Position numbers and translations under genes: made by a program | Shown: positions 18,499 through 28,327 of the stretch, piece after piece | How the letters are laid out: each line of letters starts with the position of its first letter | Position numbering within the stretch: position 1 is the first letter of the stretch | Source of the DNA: Saprospiraceae bacterium | Lineage (GTDB): Bacteria; Bacteroidota; Bacteroidia; Chitinophagales; Saprospiraceae | Direction: 5' to 3' | Assembly (NCBI GenBank): GCA_016715105.1 | Contig: JADKBO010000036.1 | Span: 13,689-77,688, forward strand | DNA: 64,000 nucleotides | Notes under the pieces: generated by a model | Told to the model about the DNA's origin: nothing | Seen by the model: only the letters and a program-made list of their open reading frames with translations | The model's database searches: none

Positions 18499-19382
18499 TG
18501 AGTAAGGAACAAGATATATTAGTTGAAGCCTTTGTCCTAGGCAAATTGGCAGGGGAGGAGCTGGTTCAATTTGAAGCGAAGATCAGCCAGGATGCTGAAT
18601 TAAGGGAACTGGTCACCTTAAAGTTGGCGGAGCGCGATGTGATGGAAACAATGGCTGGTAATTTATTGAGACAACAAATTAATGAAGAATACCAACAATT
18701 GGAAACCCAGCCGGGGCGAAAACGATACCCATATTTGAGTTATGTGTTGGTTGGATTGTTGGTCTTGGCTTCGCTCATTTATTATAAAGTCAATAGCGAT
18801 AAAGAACCATTGACCACTGGATATGCCTTAGATAAAGATGACAAATCTGAGCAAGTTTCCGATAAACCTGCTGTGCAGTCTCCTGTTATAGTTGAAAACC
18901 AAGCGACAGAAGACGAGATTTTGCCAAATGTGGAAATTCCCAAGGTAGAATTACCCATTAAAATTGATTTTAAAAAAGTGATCAAGGCTGCTTACGCAAT
19001 TCCTATTGCATTGTTACAAAGTAGGGGTGGTGATGAAGGGGGTGCTTACAACAATGCTGTCAAGGCTTTCGAACAAAAAAATTTTAAAGAAGTACTCAAT
19101 CTATTAAATTCTTTGCCAGCTGATGAAGAACAAGAAGCTCTTTCATTGAGGGCTCATGCATTTTTTATCCTTGGAAATTACAAGGAAGCCTTGGCAGATT
19201 TCAAAAGTCTCCAAGTTGGAGGAATTTATAAAAAGGAAGGAGAGTGGTATGGCCTGCTAGCTGCCATTGCATTCAATGGTGAAAAAGACAAGTCATGGCA
19301 AAAGGACTTGGATCTCATTTTGAAAAATGTAAATCACCCATTTCATAAGGAAGCCTTGCAGTTGTCGAAAGCAATCAAATAA
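18498..19382 (+). CDS. Membrane-anchored TPR protein, possible anti-sigma factor
   Basis: A 294-residue protein with a zinc-free N-terminal domain of helices (residues 1-70: DILVEAFVLGKLAGEELVQF) that resembles anti-sigma cytoplasmic domains, one transmembrane helix (YLSYVLVGLLVLASLIYY, about 77-94), a low-complexity linker, and a C-terminal domain of two or three TPR-like repeats (YNNAVKAFEQKNFKEVLNLL and ALSLRAHAFFILGNYKEALA). Topology suggests the N-terminus is in the cytosol and the TPR part in the periplasm. Overlap with the sigma gene is the main evidence for the anti-sigma role, which remains inference. Confidence 0.65.
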   Translation: MSKEQDILVEAFVLGKLAGEELVQFEAKISQDAELRELVTLKLAERDVMETMAGNLLRQQINEEYQQLETQPGRKRYPYLSYVLVGLLVLASLIYYKVNSDKEPLTTGYALDKDDKSEQVSDKPAVQSPVIVENQATEDEILPNVEIPKVELPIKIDFKKVIKAAYAIPIALLQSRGGDEGGAYNNAVKAFEQKNFKEVLNLLNSLPADEEQEALSLRAHAFFILGNYKEALADFKSLQVGGIYKKEGEWYGLLAAIAFNGEKDKSWQKDLDLILKNVNHPFHKEALQLSKAIK

Positions 19383-19444
19383 TCTCAAATCAACTTGTCA
19401 AATTGCCAAAGTGATAAGGTGAGATTTATAATTTCCTAATGAAA

Positions 19445-22400
19445 TTATCTTAATAACACAAAGCCTGCCCAGAAATACGGGTGTTCATATTTAGTTTTTA
19501 TGGCCTGTTGTGCCTTTGAGAAAGCTTCGGGAATCGCCATTTTATCCTGCAGCCAGTGTGTGTAAAATGCAGCCATTAATTCACTTGTTTGCCCGTCTGG
19601 AACTTGCCATAAAGACATGATTAAATTATTAACTCCTGCTAGTTTAAAGGCACGTTGAAGTCCGTAAACGCCTTCGTCACCCTTTATTTCTCCAAGACCA
19701 GTCTCACAAGCAGATAAAACTACCAACTCAGTATTGGATAAATCCAGCTGACTGATTTCTCTTGCAGTAAGGATGCCATCCTCTGTTTCATTGGGATAAA
19801 TTTTGCCCGTCTTCCACGTATAATTTCCTCCAGATAAAATGAGGCCGGATCTCATCATTGGGTCATCACTTGCTTTGAAAACAGGGTCAGATGCTTCTAC
19901 CCTTTTTCGACATTTTCAGGAAAGAAGAATCCATGAGTGGCGATGTGGATGATGTCAGGAGAATTTTGGATACCCAATTCTTTAAACCCCTTTTCCGTAG
20001 CTTGTTTTCCTTTGAAAACGATACTTTTTCTACCCGTTTTTTGAGCAATCTGATTTAATTTGGAGATTTCTATTTCCGTTCCTTTCAAATAAGTCCAACT
20101 TCCTCCTCTGTTCACGGAACTTGTGAGGTCTAATGGTATTTCATCAAATAAACCTCTTGTTGCAACATCAGCCCCAACAATGTCACCATTAATGACAGTA
20201 GTATCCATTTCATAATCAATACCACCCATCAAAACCAATTGTTTGTTTGTTGATGTCGTATTTTTTTGATCTAAAATTTTACGCGTACTACTCATTTCAA
20301 CCAATTGAATTTTATCGCCCAAATACTGTTTATCAGAGATTGGAATCGCATGAAGGTTTATCCTATGCATTATGCCAGTGGGGGCAAAATACATTTTGGT
20401 ATAATTGCCATTGCTGAAATAAGATTGCAAAGGTTGGTACAATAATTTGTTCAACTGGTTTTCTCCTTTATTATAAGCGTATAATTGATTGACATATTGC
20501 GACTTCCTTGTTCCAGTTGTGTTGAGTTTGTCTGCAATCATTTTTTCTTCAAAAAGAGGCACTAATTTTGGTGAATCAGCGCCGCCTTCAATTACCAAAG
20601 CTGCATAAAATATACTGTCTGTTGCTTCTGGTTTGAAATAGTGATTATGAATGAATTCTATAGCTGCTTCCTTTGGTTTTAATTGTCTACTCACCTCCTG
20701 CCAAGAAGGCAAAGAAATACTGAGATCAAAATTATTCAGAGATTTGACCAAAACTTTTTCGAGCATTTCAGCCTTGGATTCTAGATCTCCCGTAGGTTTC
20801 TGATCAGCGACTGGCTTAGAATATTCGGCAGCAAGATTTTTTTGAATATCTAGCCATTCTTGATAAGTCGCTTTGGTTTGAATGTCGGCACCATTAATAG
20901 ATTTGGTAAGGTCTTTTTTATTTTCCAATAGATAACCATTCAACAATAAAGCATTGTCATAGATTGCTCCCAACATTTTAGGACTTGGATGGTCAAACGC
21001 GAAAGAATTAAATCCGGCCATTTTTGCCTCAAAAGAATTTAAAAATGCCATCATTTGATTTTCTGAAGAATAGGAAGAAGCCTTTAGAATTTGTAGTTTA
21101 CTTTGATCATTTAACTCCAGCCAATAGGTTTCTGCCTTCTGAAAATCACCGGATTTGTGATACAGTTTAGCTAGAGATTCAAGACTTCTGCTGTAATCGT
21201 TGTGGTAAACACCAACTGTTTTCCTTCTGATTTCAATGGCTTTCAGATAATAATTTTCTGCATTTGTAAAGTCGTTGGTGAGGAAATGAACATTACCTAT
21301 TTTATCCGTCACCTCTGCAAAGTCGATATTATCTTCACCAAATAATTTTTTTCGTACTTCTGCTGCAACTTCAAAATTCTCTCTGGCAGCTTCATATTGT
21401 TTTCTTCCCAACAATGATTCGCCATGGACTATATACATAAAGGCAGTAGTAATATTATCCTGGCCATATGCTTTCAAACAGATTTCTTTTGCTTGGATTG
21501 CCAATGGTTCTGATTCTTCATACCTACCTAGAATATTGTATAATAGACCTAAATTGCCCAAGCCTAAAGCATAAGATGGATGCTGATCACCCAAAATTTT
21601 CAAAAATATTTCATTATGCTGTACATACATGGGCTCAGCCTTTTCATAATAACCATTTTGCATGTATAAGTTTGCTAAATTATTGAGGGTAAACGCATAA
21701 CTTGTATTTTCTTTGCCTACCGTATTTGCGGTAATTTTAATGGCTTCGATAAGCATTGGTTCAGCCTTTGCATAATCATTGAGAATACAATACAAAATGG
21801 CTTCAGTTCCTAGATATTTTGCATATTCTTCATGATTGTCTCCGTAAATGTTTTTGACAATGTCAGACGCTTCGGTAAATAAAGGTTTTGCCTGATCGTA
21901 TTTTCCTTGATTCTGAAACAATAAACCCAAATTTGAAATAGACCTTGCATAATCAGCGCTTTTAGTACCAGCACTGCTGGCCTTTAACTCAATAGCTTCG
22001 TTTAAAAAAAACTCAGCTTTATCGTATTTACCCAATTCTGCATATAGGTTTGCCAAATTATTGACAACTATGGTGTAGTAGTTATGACTTTTATGATTAC
22101 CTTCTGCTAAATTATTCTTGGAAGCTAGCGTATATTGTTCTGCCTTTTCGTATTGCCCCATTGCCCTATAAAGTACCCCTAAGCTATTATTGCTGATTGC
22201 TGTTTCAGGATTCGTAGGTCCTAGCACTTTTTCTCTGACTGTCAAACCATCCAGGCAGTATTGTTCTGCTGTGGAAAATTTTTGAATACGGTGATAATAG
22301 GTACATAAGCCATACGAAAAAAACCCATACTCTTCGGTTTCTTTGAGATTGAGTGAATCCAATAATTTTCTTCCATTGAGCATTACCATTTCAGCATTTT

Positions 22401-22677
22401 GCAAGTCGCCTTTGCCCATATAAATCCGAGCTCTGCCTAACAAGGATTTAGCAAATTCGATTGATCCAACTCCAAAATTTTCTGTGGCTATTTTCTCAAC
22501 ATCCTCTACCAATGCAGTTGCTTCCTCAAATTTTCTGGCCCCAGCCAATTGCCTACTTGTTTGAATTAAACTGTCAATTTGCTTATTGATCGTTATTTTT
22601 ACAGCTTGTTGTCCATTTGAAATTAGGAAGTTGAAGCATAACACAACCGTGAGGGTGAAGATTTTTACTGGATACAT
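19445..22677 (-). CDS. TPR-CHAT domain protein, split by frameshift
   Basis: About 1077 residues when joined. A signal-like N-terminus (MYPVKIFTLTVVLCFNFLIS) is followed by roughly ten TPR units of the NPHPSYA/NNLANLY type (residues 60-560) and a CHAT (caspase-like) domain from about residue 640. The catalytic His is in IIHIATHGFFF and the Cys in VVLSACETGLGE. The frame breaks between them at 19903-19907: adding one A on the coding strand to a run of five gives VEKRVEASDPVFKASDD and joins the parts, so the active site is complete in the repaired protein. It is convergent with the sigma-TPR pair. Known CHAT proteins act as proteases; the substrate here is unknown. Confidence 0.85.
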
Positions 22678-22693
22678 TCTTTAGAATTATTTT

Positions 22694-22725
22694 CAAATAT
22701 ACTTTTTTTGATTTTGCCATAACAA
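22694..22725 (-). promoter_or_regulatory. Promoter of the TPR-CHAT gene
   Basis: Minus strand TTG (22723-22725), 21 bases, then TATATTTG (22694-22701). The -7 box ends 16 bases before the ATG at 22677. Confidence 0.65.
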
Positions 22726-22810
22726 GTATTTCTACTTGAAATATTTTCTTGGCGTAACTCCGTGCAGAATTATGTGATTCAAAGTTTGCATCCAGTAAAA
22801 CGGTAAAATA

Positions 22811-22852
22811 AAAAAGCCAGTAAATAACACTTTTGATGTCATCTACTGGCTT
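22811..22852 (-). terminator. Terminator of the arabinose operon
   Basis: AAGCCAGTA (22814-22822) pairs with TACTGGCTT (22844-22852). On the minus strand the stem is followed by TTTTTATTTT, so it ends transcription from galM. Confidence 0.8.
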
Positions 22853-22902
22853 ATATAACTTTGCCTATTTAACTTTAAGGAATAGGCTTTTGCATTTCCA
22901 AG

Positions 22903-24054
22903 TTATTTCACTACGCTGAATTTATAAACAGTGCTTGTCTTATAGGTTTCGCCTGGTTTCAAAGCAACTGAAGGGAAAGCCGGTTGATTTGGTGCGTCAG
23001 GATAGTGTTCAGATTCGAGACACAAACCTGATCTCTTTACATATTTAACGCCATTTTTTCCAGTCAATTTTCCATCCAAAAAGTTGCCGCTATAAAATTG
23101 TATAGCTGGCTCTGTGGTGAAAACTTCCATTTTTCTTCCACTAGATGGGGCCACAACAGTAGCAGCTAGGTTTAGCTTACCATCACCTTTAAGAATATAA
23201 GCATGGTCATACCCACCTCCAAAAACAATTTGCTGATCGGTAGTGTCATTGATTCTTGCTCCTACCGCGTAAGGTGTTGTAAAATCAAATGGGGTATTTG
23301 CAACTGGACGGAGTTCACCAGTAGGAATTAATGTTCTCGAAACAGGTAGGTATTTATCTGAGTTGATCGTCACCATATGATCAAGGATTGTCCCTTGATT
23401 TGCATTGAGATTAAAATAAGAGTGGTTGGTAAGATTGACAATGGTTTCTTTATCTGTGGTTGCGCTGTAATCAATTTTAACGCTATTGTCTGCGGTCAAT
23501 GTGTAAATTACAGTGCAGCTTAGATTTCCTGGATATCCTTCTTCCATGTCTTTACTCAAATAGGTAAGTTTGAGCGCTGGTTCTTTTCCTTCCATTGGTT
23601 CTGCCTTCCACACAACCTTGTCAAAACCTTTCAAACCGCCGTGTAAATGGTTACCCATGTTATTGCCAGCCAGGGTGTATTGTTGACCATTGATCGAAAA
23701 TTTTCCCTTGGCAATCCTGTTTCCGAATCTACCAATCAATGCTCCAAAGTAAGGGCTACCTCTCATGTATCCTGAAATAGAGTCAAATCCCAATACAATG
23801 TCTTCATATTTTCCATTTTTATCTGGAGCTGTCCAATTGGTAATGATTCCACCGTATGTGATGATTTTTACTTCCATGCCATTTTCATTCTTGAGGGTGT
23901 ACATATCCACCGCAATGCTGTCACGAGTTTGGCCGAAACTTGACTTGGTAATAGAAGATGGTGGTGTTACCGTTGTTTCTTCTACATTTTTGCTACCCTT
24001 ACATGCAAATACAAACATGGGTAAACAAACGAGCATTAATATAATTTTTTTCAT
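22903..24054 (-). CDS. galM: Aldose 1-epimerase (galactose mutarotase), lipoprotein
   Basis: A 383-residue enzyme interconverting anomers of aldoses. The N-terminus is a lipoprotein signal with the lipobox Cys in FACKGSK, so it is exported. Active-site contexts are present: NHLHGGLKGFDKVVW and LTNHSYFNLN carry the histidines, and CLESEHYPDAPNQ holds the catalytic glutamate. It ends the araB-araA-araD-galM run and likely speeds conversion of arabinose or galactose released outside the cell. It is followed by the operon terminator. Confidence 0.93.
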   Translation of the reverse strand: MKKIILMLVCLPMFVFACKGSKNVEETTVTPPSSITKSSFGQTRDSIAVDMYTLKNENGMEVKIITYGGIITNWTAPDKNGKYEDIVLGFDSISGYMRGSPYFGALIGRFGNRIAKGKFSINGQQYTLAGNNMGNHLHGGLKGFDKVVWKAEPMEGKEPALKLTYLSKDMEEGYPGNLSCTVIYTLTADNSVKIDYSATTDKETIVNLTNHSYFNLNANQGTILDHMVTINSDKYLPVSRTLIPTGELRPVANTPFDFTTPYAVGARINDTTDQQIVFGGGYDHAYILKGDGKLNLAATVVAPSSGRKMEVFTTEPAIQFYSGNFLDGKLTGKNGVKYVKRSGLCLESEHYPDAPNQPAFPSVALKPGETYKTSTVYKFSVVK

Positions 24055-24122
24055 GTGCCTTTTATTTGTGAATTATTTAGAAGATTTATTTTTTAAAGAA
24101 ATTTGAATGCCTTTTTTTAAAA

Positions 24123-24824
24123 TTATTTTTGACCATAATAAGCATTTTTACCATGTTTTCGCTCATAATGTTTGTTGCGCAATGTTTCTTTGATGCGCTC
24201 TACATTTGGATTAATTTGTTTGGTGAGGTAAGCCATTCTGGCTACTTCCTCCAAAACCGCAGCATTGTAGACTGATTTTTGAGCAGTTTTACCCCAAGTG
24301 AATGGTCCATGATTCTGCAACAGCACCATTTCCATTTCCGTATATTTTAAATTTTGAGCAGCAAAAACATCAAAAATCTGATTTCCAGTTTCATATTCAT
24401 AATCACCTTGGATCATCTCATCTGTCAATACCGGTGCACATGGAATATCTTGGTGGCAATGATCAGCGTGGGTTGTACCTAGGATTGGAATATCCATACC
24501 TGCTTGTGCCCATGCAACCGCGTAGGTGCTGTGGGTGTGGGTAATTCCTCCAATTTCACTCCAAGTTTTATACAATAATGCGTGGGTTTTTGTATCAGAA
24601 GATGCTCTTTTATTACCTTCTACCACATTGGCATCATAGTCCAAAATGACGATGTCTTCAACTTTCAAAGTTTCATAAGGCACCCCACTTGGTTTAATTG
24701 CAAAAACAGCATTTACTCTGTCAACAGCGCTCACGTTACCAAACGTAAAAAGCACCAAACCCAATTTTGGTAATTGCAAATTGGCCTCGTAGCATTCTTC
24801 CTTCAGATCTTGATATTTGCTCAT
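24123..24824 (-). CDS. araD: L-ribulose-5-phosphate 4-epimerase
   Basis: A 233-residue class II aldolase-like enzyme converting L-ribulose 5-phosphate to D-xylulose 5-phosphate. Motifs GNVSAVDR, KPSGVPYETL, SSDTKTHALLYK, the zinc ligands in THTHSTYAVAWAQ, and LQNHGPFTWG fit AraD/UlaF. Length is that of the E. coli enzyme. It starts 14 bases after the araA stop, consistent with one operon. Confidence 0.96.
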   Translation of the reverse strand: MSKYQDLKEECYEANLQLPKLGLVLFTFGNVSAVDRVNAVFAIKPSGVPYETLKVEDIVILDYDANVVEGNKRASSDTKTHALLYKTWSEIGGITHTHSTYAVAWAQAGMDIPILGTTHADHCHQDIPCAPVLTDEMIQGDYEYETGNQIFDVFAAQNLKYTEMEMVLLQNHGPFTWGKTAQKSVYNAAVLEEVARMAYLTKQINPNVERIKETLRNKHYERKHGKNAYYGQK

Positions 24825-24837
24825 TACAATCAGGTGC

Positions 24838-26328
24838 TTATTTATAAATATAATCGTTTGTCCTCAATTGTTGTTTCAAATCACGTATGTTGGTACTACC
24901 ATCTATGATAACCAATTCCATATCAAGCATTTCGGCAAAATCTTCCATATGAGCGGTTGTCAAATTTTGGCTGTATACCGTGTGGTGAGCGCCTCCAGCC
25001 AATAACCAGGCTTGTAAACCAATTTCCATAGTTGGTTTTGGTTGCCATAAAGCTCTGGCAGTCGGAAGTTTTGGAAATGATTCTGTTACTTCAACGGCAT
25101 CTACTTCATTGACAAGCAATCTAAATCGATCTCCCATATCAATGAGTGAAACATTGATGGCAGGTCCTGCTGATCCATTAAATACCAATCTTACTGGATC
25201 TTCTTTTCCACCGATTCCTAGGGGATGTATTTCACAAGTAGGTGTTGAAGCGGCAATACTTGGACAAATCTCCAACATGTGCGATCCCAAAACCATCTGA
25301 CGGCTAGGGTCAAAATGGTAGGTATAATCTTCCATAAAAGTATTTCCACCTGCTAGTCCTGTTGCCATTGATTTCATAACGTGCACCATAGCCGAGGTTT
25401 TCCAATCACCTTCACCACCAAAACCATAGCCTGCGGCCATGAGTCTTTGGGAAGCTATACCAGGCAATTGTCTCATGCCGTGTAAATCTTCAAAAGTATC
25501 GGTGTAAGCACTATAGCCACCATCTTCCAGAAATGTTTTAATGCCCAGCTCAATCCTTGCTGCCTCGATGAGTGAAGATCTCATTGCGCCACCTTGCAAT
25601 AGGCTCGGCATGAGTACATAACTTGACTCATACTCTTCTATCAATGCTTTGATTTGAGCATCCCCGATCTCATTAATTACTTTGACCAGATCACCAACCC
25701 CATGCGTATTTACAGAGAAACCAAATTTTATTTCAGCACTTACTTTATCACCATCTGTGACACCTACGTATCTCATATTGTCACCAAATCGCACAACTTT
25801 CATCGTTTTCATGAGGTGTCTGCCTGCAGCTACTCGTGACCAGGCGCTTATTTGAGTTATGACAGAGGCTGCTTGCCAATGACCTACGACCACTTTGCGA
25901 GGCATACGCATTCTACTCAACATAAATCCCATTTCTCTATCACCATGTGCTGACTGATTGAGGTTCATGAAATCCATATCGATGTCTGCAAAAGGGATAT
26001 CTCTATTGAACTGTGTATGTAAATGTAGCAATGGCACTTGTAAAATTTTCAAACCACCAATCCACATTTTTGAAGGTGAAAAAGTGTGCATCCAAATGAC
26101 AATACCAATACAATTGGAAGTATGATTTGCTTCTTTACAAATGTTTAAAATTTCTTCTGTTGATTTTAATACGGGTTTGAAAACCACTTTCACGGGCATT
26201 TCTGGGTGTGAATCAAGGTGGTTTGCTATTATGACCGAGTCCGCATCTACTTGTTTTAATGTTTCCGGTCCATATAAATGTTGGCTACCGGTAAGAAACC
26301 ATATCTCAAATGATTTTAAGTTATGCAT
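24838..26328 (-). CDS. araA: L-arabinose isomerase
   Basis: A 496-residue enzyme turning L-arabinose into L-ribulose. I use the ATG at 26328 (MHNLKSFEIWFLTGSQHLYG), which matches the family N-terminus; upstream ATGs would add about 31 unrelated residues. Conserved stretches are MHTFSPSKMWIGGLK, FNRDIPFADIDMDFMNLNQS, GHWQAASV, and the metal-binding Glu residues in GEGDWKTSAMVH and TFMEDYTYHF. The start overlaps the end of araB by eight bases, supporting translational coupling. Confidence 0.97.
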   Translation of the reverse strand: MHNLKSFEIWFLTGSQHLYGPETLKQVDADSVIIANHLDSHPEMPVKVVFKPVLKSTEEILNICKEANHTSNCIGIVIWMHTFSPSKMWIGGLKILQVPLLHLHTQFNRDIPFADIDMDFMNLNQSAHGDREMGFMLSRMRMPRKVVVGHWQAASVITQISAWSRVAAGRHLMKTMKVVRFGDNMRYVGVTDGDKVSAEIKFGFSVNTHGVGDLVKVINEIGDAQIKALIEEYESSYVLMPSLLQGGAMRSSLIEAARIELGIKTFLEDGGYSAYTDTFEDLHGMRQLPGIASQRLMAAGYGFGGEGDWKTSAMVHVMKSMATGLAGGNTFMEDYTYHFDPSRQMVLGSHMLEICPSIAASTPTCEIHPLGIGGKEDPVRLVFNGSAGPAINVSLIDMGDRFRLLVNEVDAVEVTESFPKLPTARALWQPKPTMEIGLQAWLLAGGAHHTVYSQNLTTAHMEDFAEMLDMELVIIDGSTNIRDLKQQLRTNDYIYK

Positions 26329-27964
26329 TTTGTTCTGTAAATTTTCCGAGTGATTGGTAATGTTTATAAAGTTGTTGGTATGTTTCTGACTGTTGTGGTC
26401 TTGGTGTATAGGATGCATCAAAACCCGATCCCATTGCGGATTGTGCTAGATCTATATTTGGATGAATCCCAGCTGCAACCGCTGCATTCATGGCGGCTCC
26501 AAGTGCGCAAGCTTGTTCTGCTTTTGCTACTTTGATAGGCATATTGAGAACATCTGCCAAAACTTGCATGACAAAAGATGATTTATTGGCAACACCACCG
26601 ATTGCGATGACTTGTTTGATTGGAATGCCTTCTTCTATGAATCTATCTACAATGGCTTTAGAACCAAAAGCTGTCGCTTCTACAATGGCTTTGAAAATTT
26701 TTATGGCATCGGTACCAATATGTAATCCACGAATACTTGCTTTTACTTCATGATTGGCATCTGGAGTTCTTCGCCCATTGATCCAGTCTGTGGCTATGAT
26801 GTCATCCAGGGTGACCGGTAGTTTTGCTGCCTCTTCAGCCAAATGAGGTATCAAGGCCGCTGCCATTTTATCAGCTGCTTCTTCGCCCAAAATTGCTCTG
26901 ACAGGTTCAGTAATAATTTTTTGAAACCAGGCATAATAGTCACCATAAGCTGATTGACCTGCCTCCAAGCCTAGCATGCCAGGAACGATAGAGCCATCTA
27001 CTTGACCGCAAATACCTTTCACTAGCACATCACCATATTCTTCATTGGGCACAATGATCATATCACAGGTTGAAGTACCCATGACGCGTACAAAGTCAAA
27101 GGGTTGAATTTCAGCCCCAACTGCGCCCATGTGACAGTCAAAGGCTCCAACACCAATAGTCACATTGGATGGCAAGCCCAGTTTTTCAGCCCATTCAGCA
27201 GAAATGGTGCCCATGGGTAAATCAGAAGTTCGGGTCTCCTCAAACAAATTATCCCTTAGGCCAGCAAGTAATGGATCTAAGGCGGCAAAAAAATCATCAG
27301 AAGGCAAACCTTCATAACTTCCGTGCCACATAGCTTTATGACCTGCCGCACATCTAGATCGATGCATGGTTTGTGGGTTTGTATTTCCGGTAAGCAAGGC
27401 TGAAATATAATCGCAATGCTCTACCCAGGAAAAAGCGGCTTTTCTCACCTCTTCATCAACCCTCAAGATGTGTAGGATTTTAGCCCAAAACCATTCGGAA
27501 GAATAGATGCCACCCACATACTGAGTGTAGTCAATGCCCCATTTTCTGGCCAGTTCGTTGATTTGTTGAGCTTCCTTATTTGCAGTATGGTCTTTCCATA
27601 GAATAAACATAGCATTAGGATTGTCCTGGAATGCTGGTAACAAAGCCAGTGGGGTACCGTTTTTGTCTACCGCCACAGGCGTCGAGCCAGTAGTATCTAC
27701 AGAGATACCAAGTACATTTTGTCTAGCTTCCGCAGATAAACCTAACAAAGCGCCCTTGATAGCCGACTCTATTCCTTCTATATAATCGAGTGGATGTTGC
27801 CTAAATTGAGATTGTGAGGGATTGCAATAAAGTCCTTGTTTCCATCGGGTATAATAATGGACAGCTGTCCCTAAAGTTTCACCATTCGAAGTGTCTACAA
27901 CCAGAGCCCTGACAGAATCAGTCCCAAAATCAACTCCAATTGTAAGTTTGTTATTTGTTGTCAT
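26321..27964 (-). CDS. araB: Ribulokinase
   Basis: A 547-residue FGGY-family kinase phosphorylating L-ribulose. N-terminal TIGVDFGTDSVRALVVD is the phosphate-1 motif; the family motifs GISVDTTGSTPV, FDCHMGAVGA, GTSTCDMI and IAIGGVANKS follow, and the length matches E. coli AraB. First gene of the arabinose operon on the minus strand. No AraC/AraR-type regulator is seen beside it. Confidence 0.97.
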   Translation of the reverse strand: MTTNNKLTIGVDFGTDSVRALVVDTSNGETLGTAVHYYTRWKQGLYCNPSQSQFRQHPLDYIEGIESAIKGALLGLSAEARQNVLGISVDTTGSTPVAVDKNGTPLALLPAFQDNPNAMFILWKDHTANKEAQQINELARKWGIDYTQYVGGIYSSEWFWAKILHILRVDEEVRKAAFSWVEHCDYISALLTGNTNPQTMHRSRCAAGHKAMWHGSYEGLPSDDFFAALDPLLAGLRDNLFEETRTSDLPMGTISAEWAEKLGLPSNVTIGVGAFDCHMGAVGAEIQPFDFVRVMGTSTCDMIIVPNEEYGDVLVKGICGQVDGSIVPGMLGLEAGQSAYGDYYAWFQKIITEPVRAILGEEAADKMAAALIPHLAEEAAKLPVTLDDIIATDWINGRRTPDANHEVKASIRGLHIGTDAIKIFKAIVEATAFGSKAIVDRFIEEGIPIKQVIAIGGVANKSSFVMQVLADVLNMPIKVAKAEQACALGAAMNAAVAAGIHPNIDLAQSAMGSGFDASYTPRPQQSETYQQLYKHYQSLGKFTEQNA

Positions 27965-28327
27965 CTATTCTTAAAAACACATTTGTAAATTCTCATGCGC
28001 TTGTACCAAATCCTGAAATAAAGTAATGAAACGCATTGAATTGCTTTTGATATTTATGTTTGTCGAGTGCGTATAAAATTGCTTTTTTTGTTTGTCCTAC
28101 TTCATTCTTCATGATACAAATCGGAAAATGGATTGACCATTTAGATTGTGATGAAAAAAGTTTAAAATACCCAACAATGAGCATTCAACCATTTTTGGGT
28201 GCAAAGTTTCTTTTGATGAGCAACACTTTGAAGTGACTACATCAAAACCAAAAACAATACGATGAAAGGCTAAATGTATTCTGGAAGTATGCGGATATCT
28301 TTTCATAATGAATCTGACCAAACAATC
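27965..28327. other. Intergenic region between araB and the arabinofuranosidase
   Basis: This 363-base gap separates two genes on the same strand. Two short minus-strand ORFs (27993-28184 and 28109-28321) overlap in different frames and show no family features; I do not call them. The gap could hold the araB promoter, but no full TTG/TAnnTTTG pair was found. Confidence 0.4.

Noticed and set aside
27993..28321. Two overlapping minus-strand ORFs of 63 and 70 codons between araB and abfA, checked as a possible Nudix-type AraR remnant
   Set aside because: They are in different frames, have no family motif beyond a weak IVFGFD, and composition looks random.
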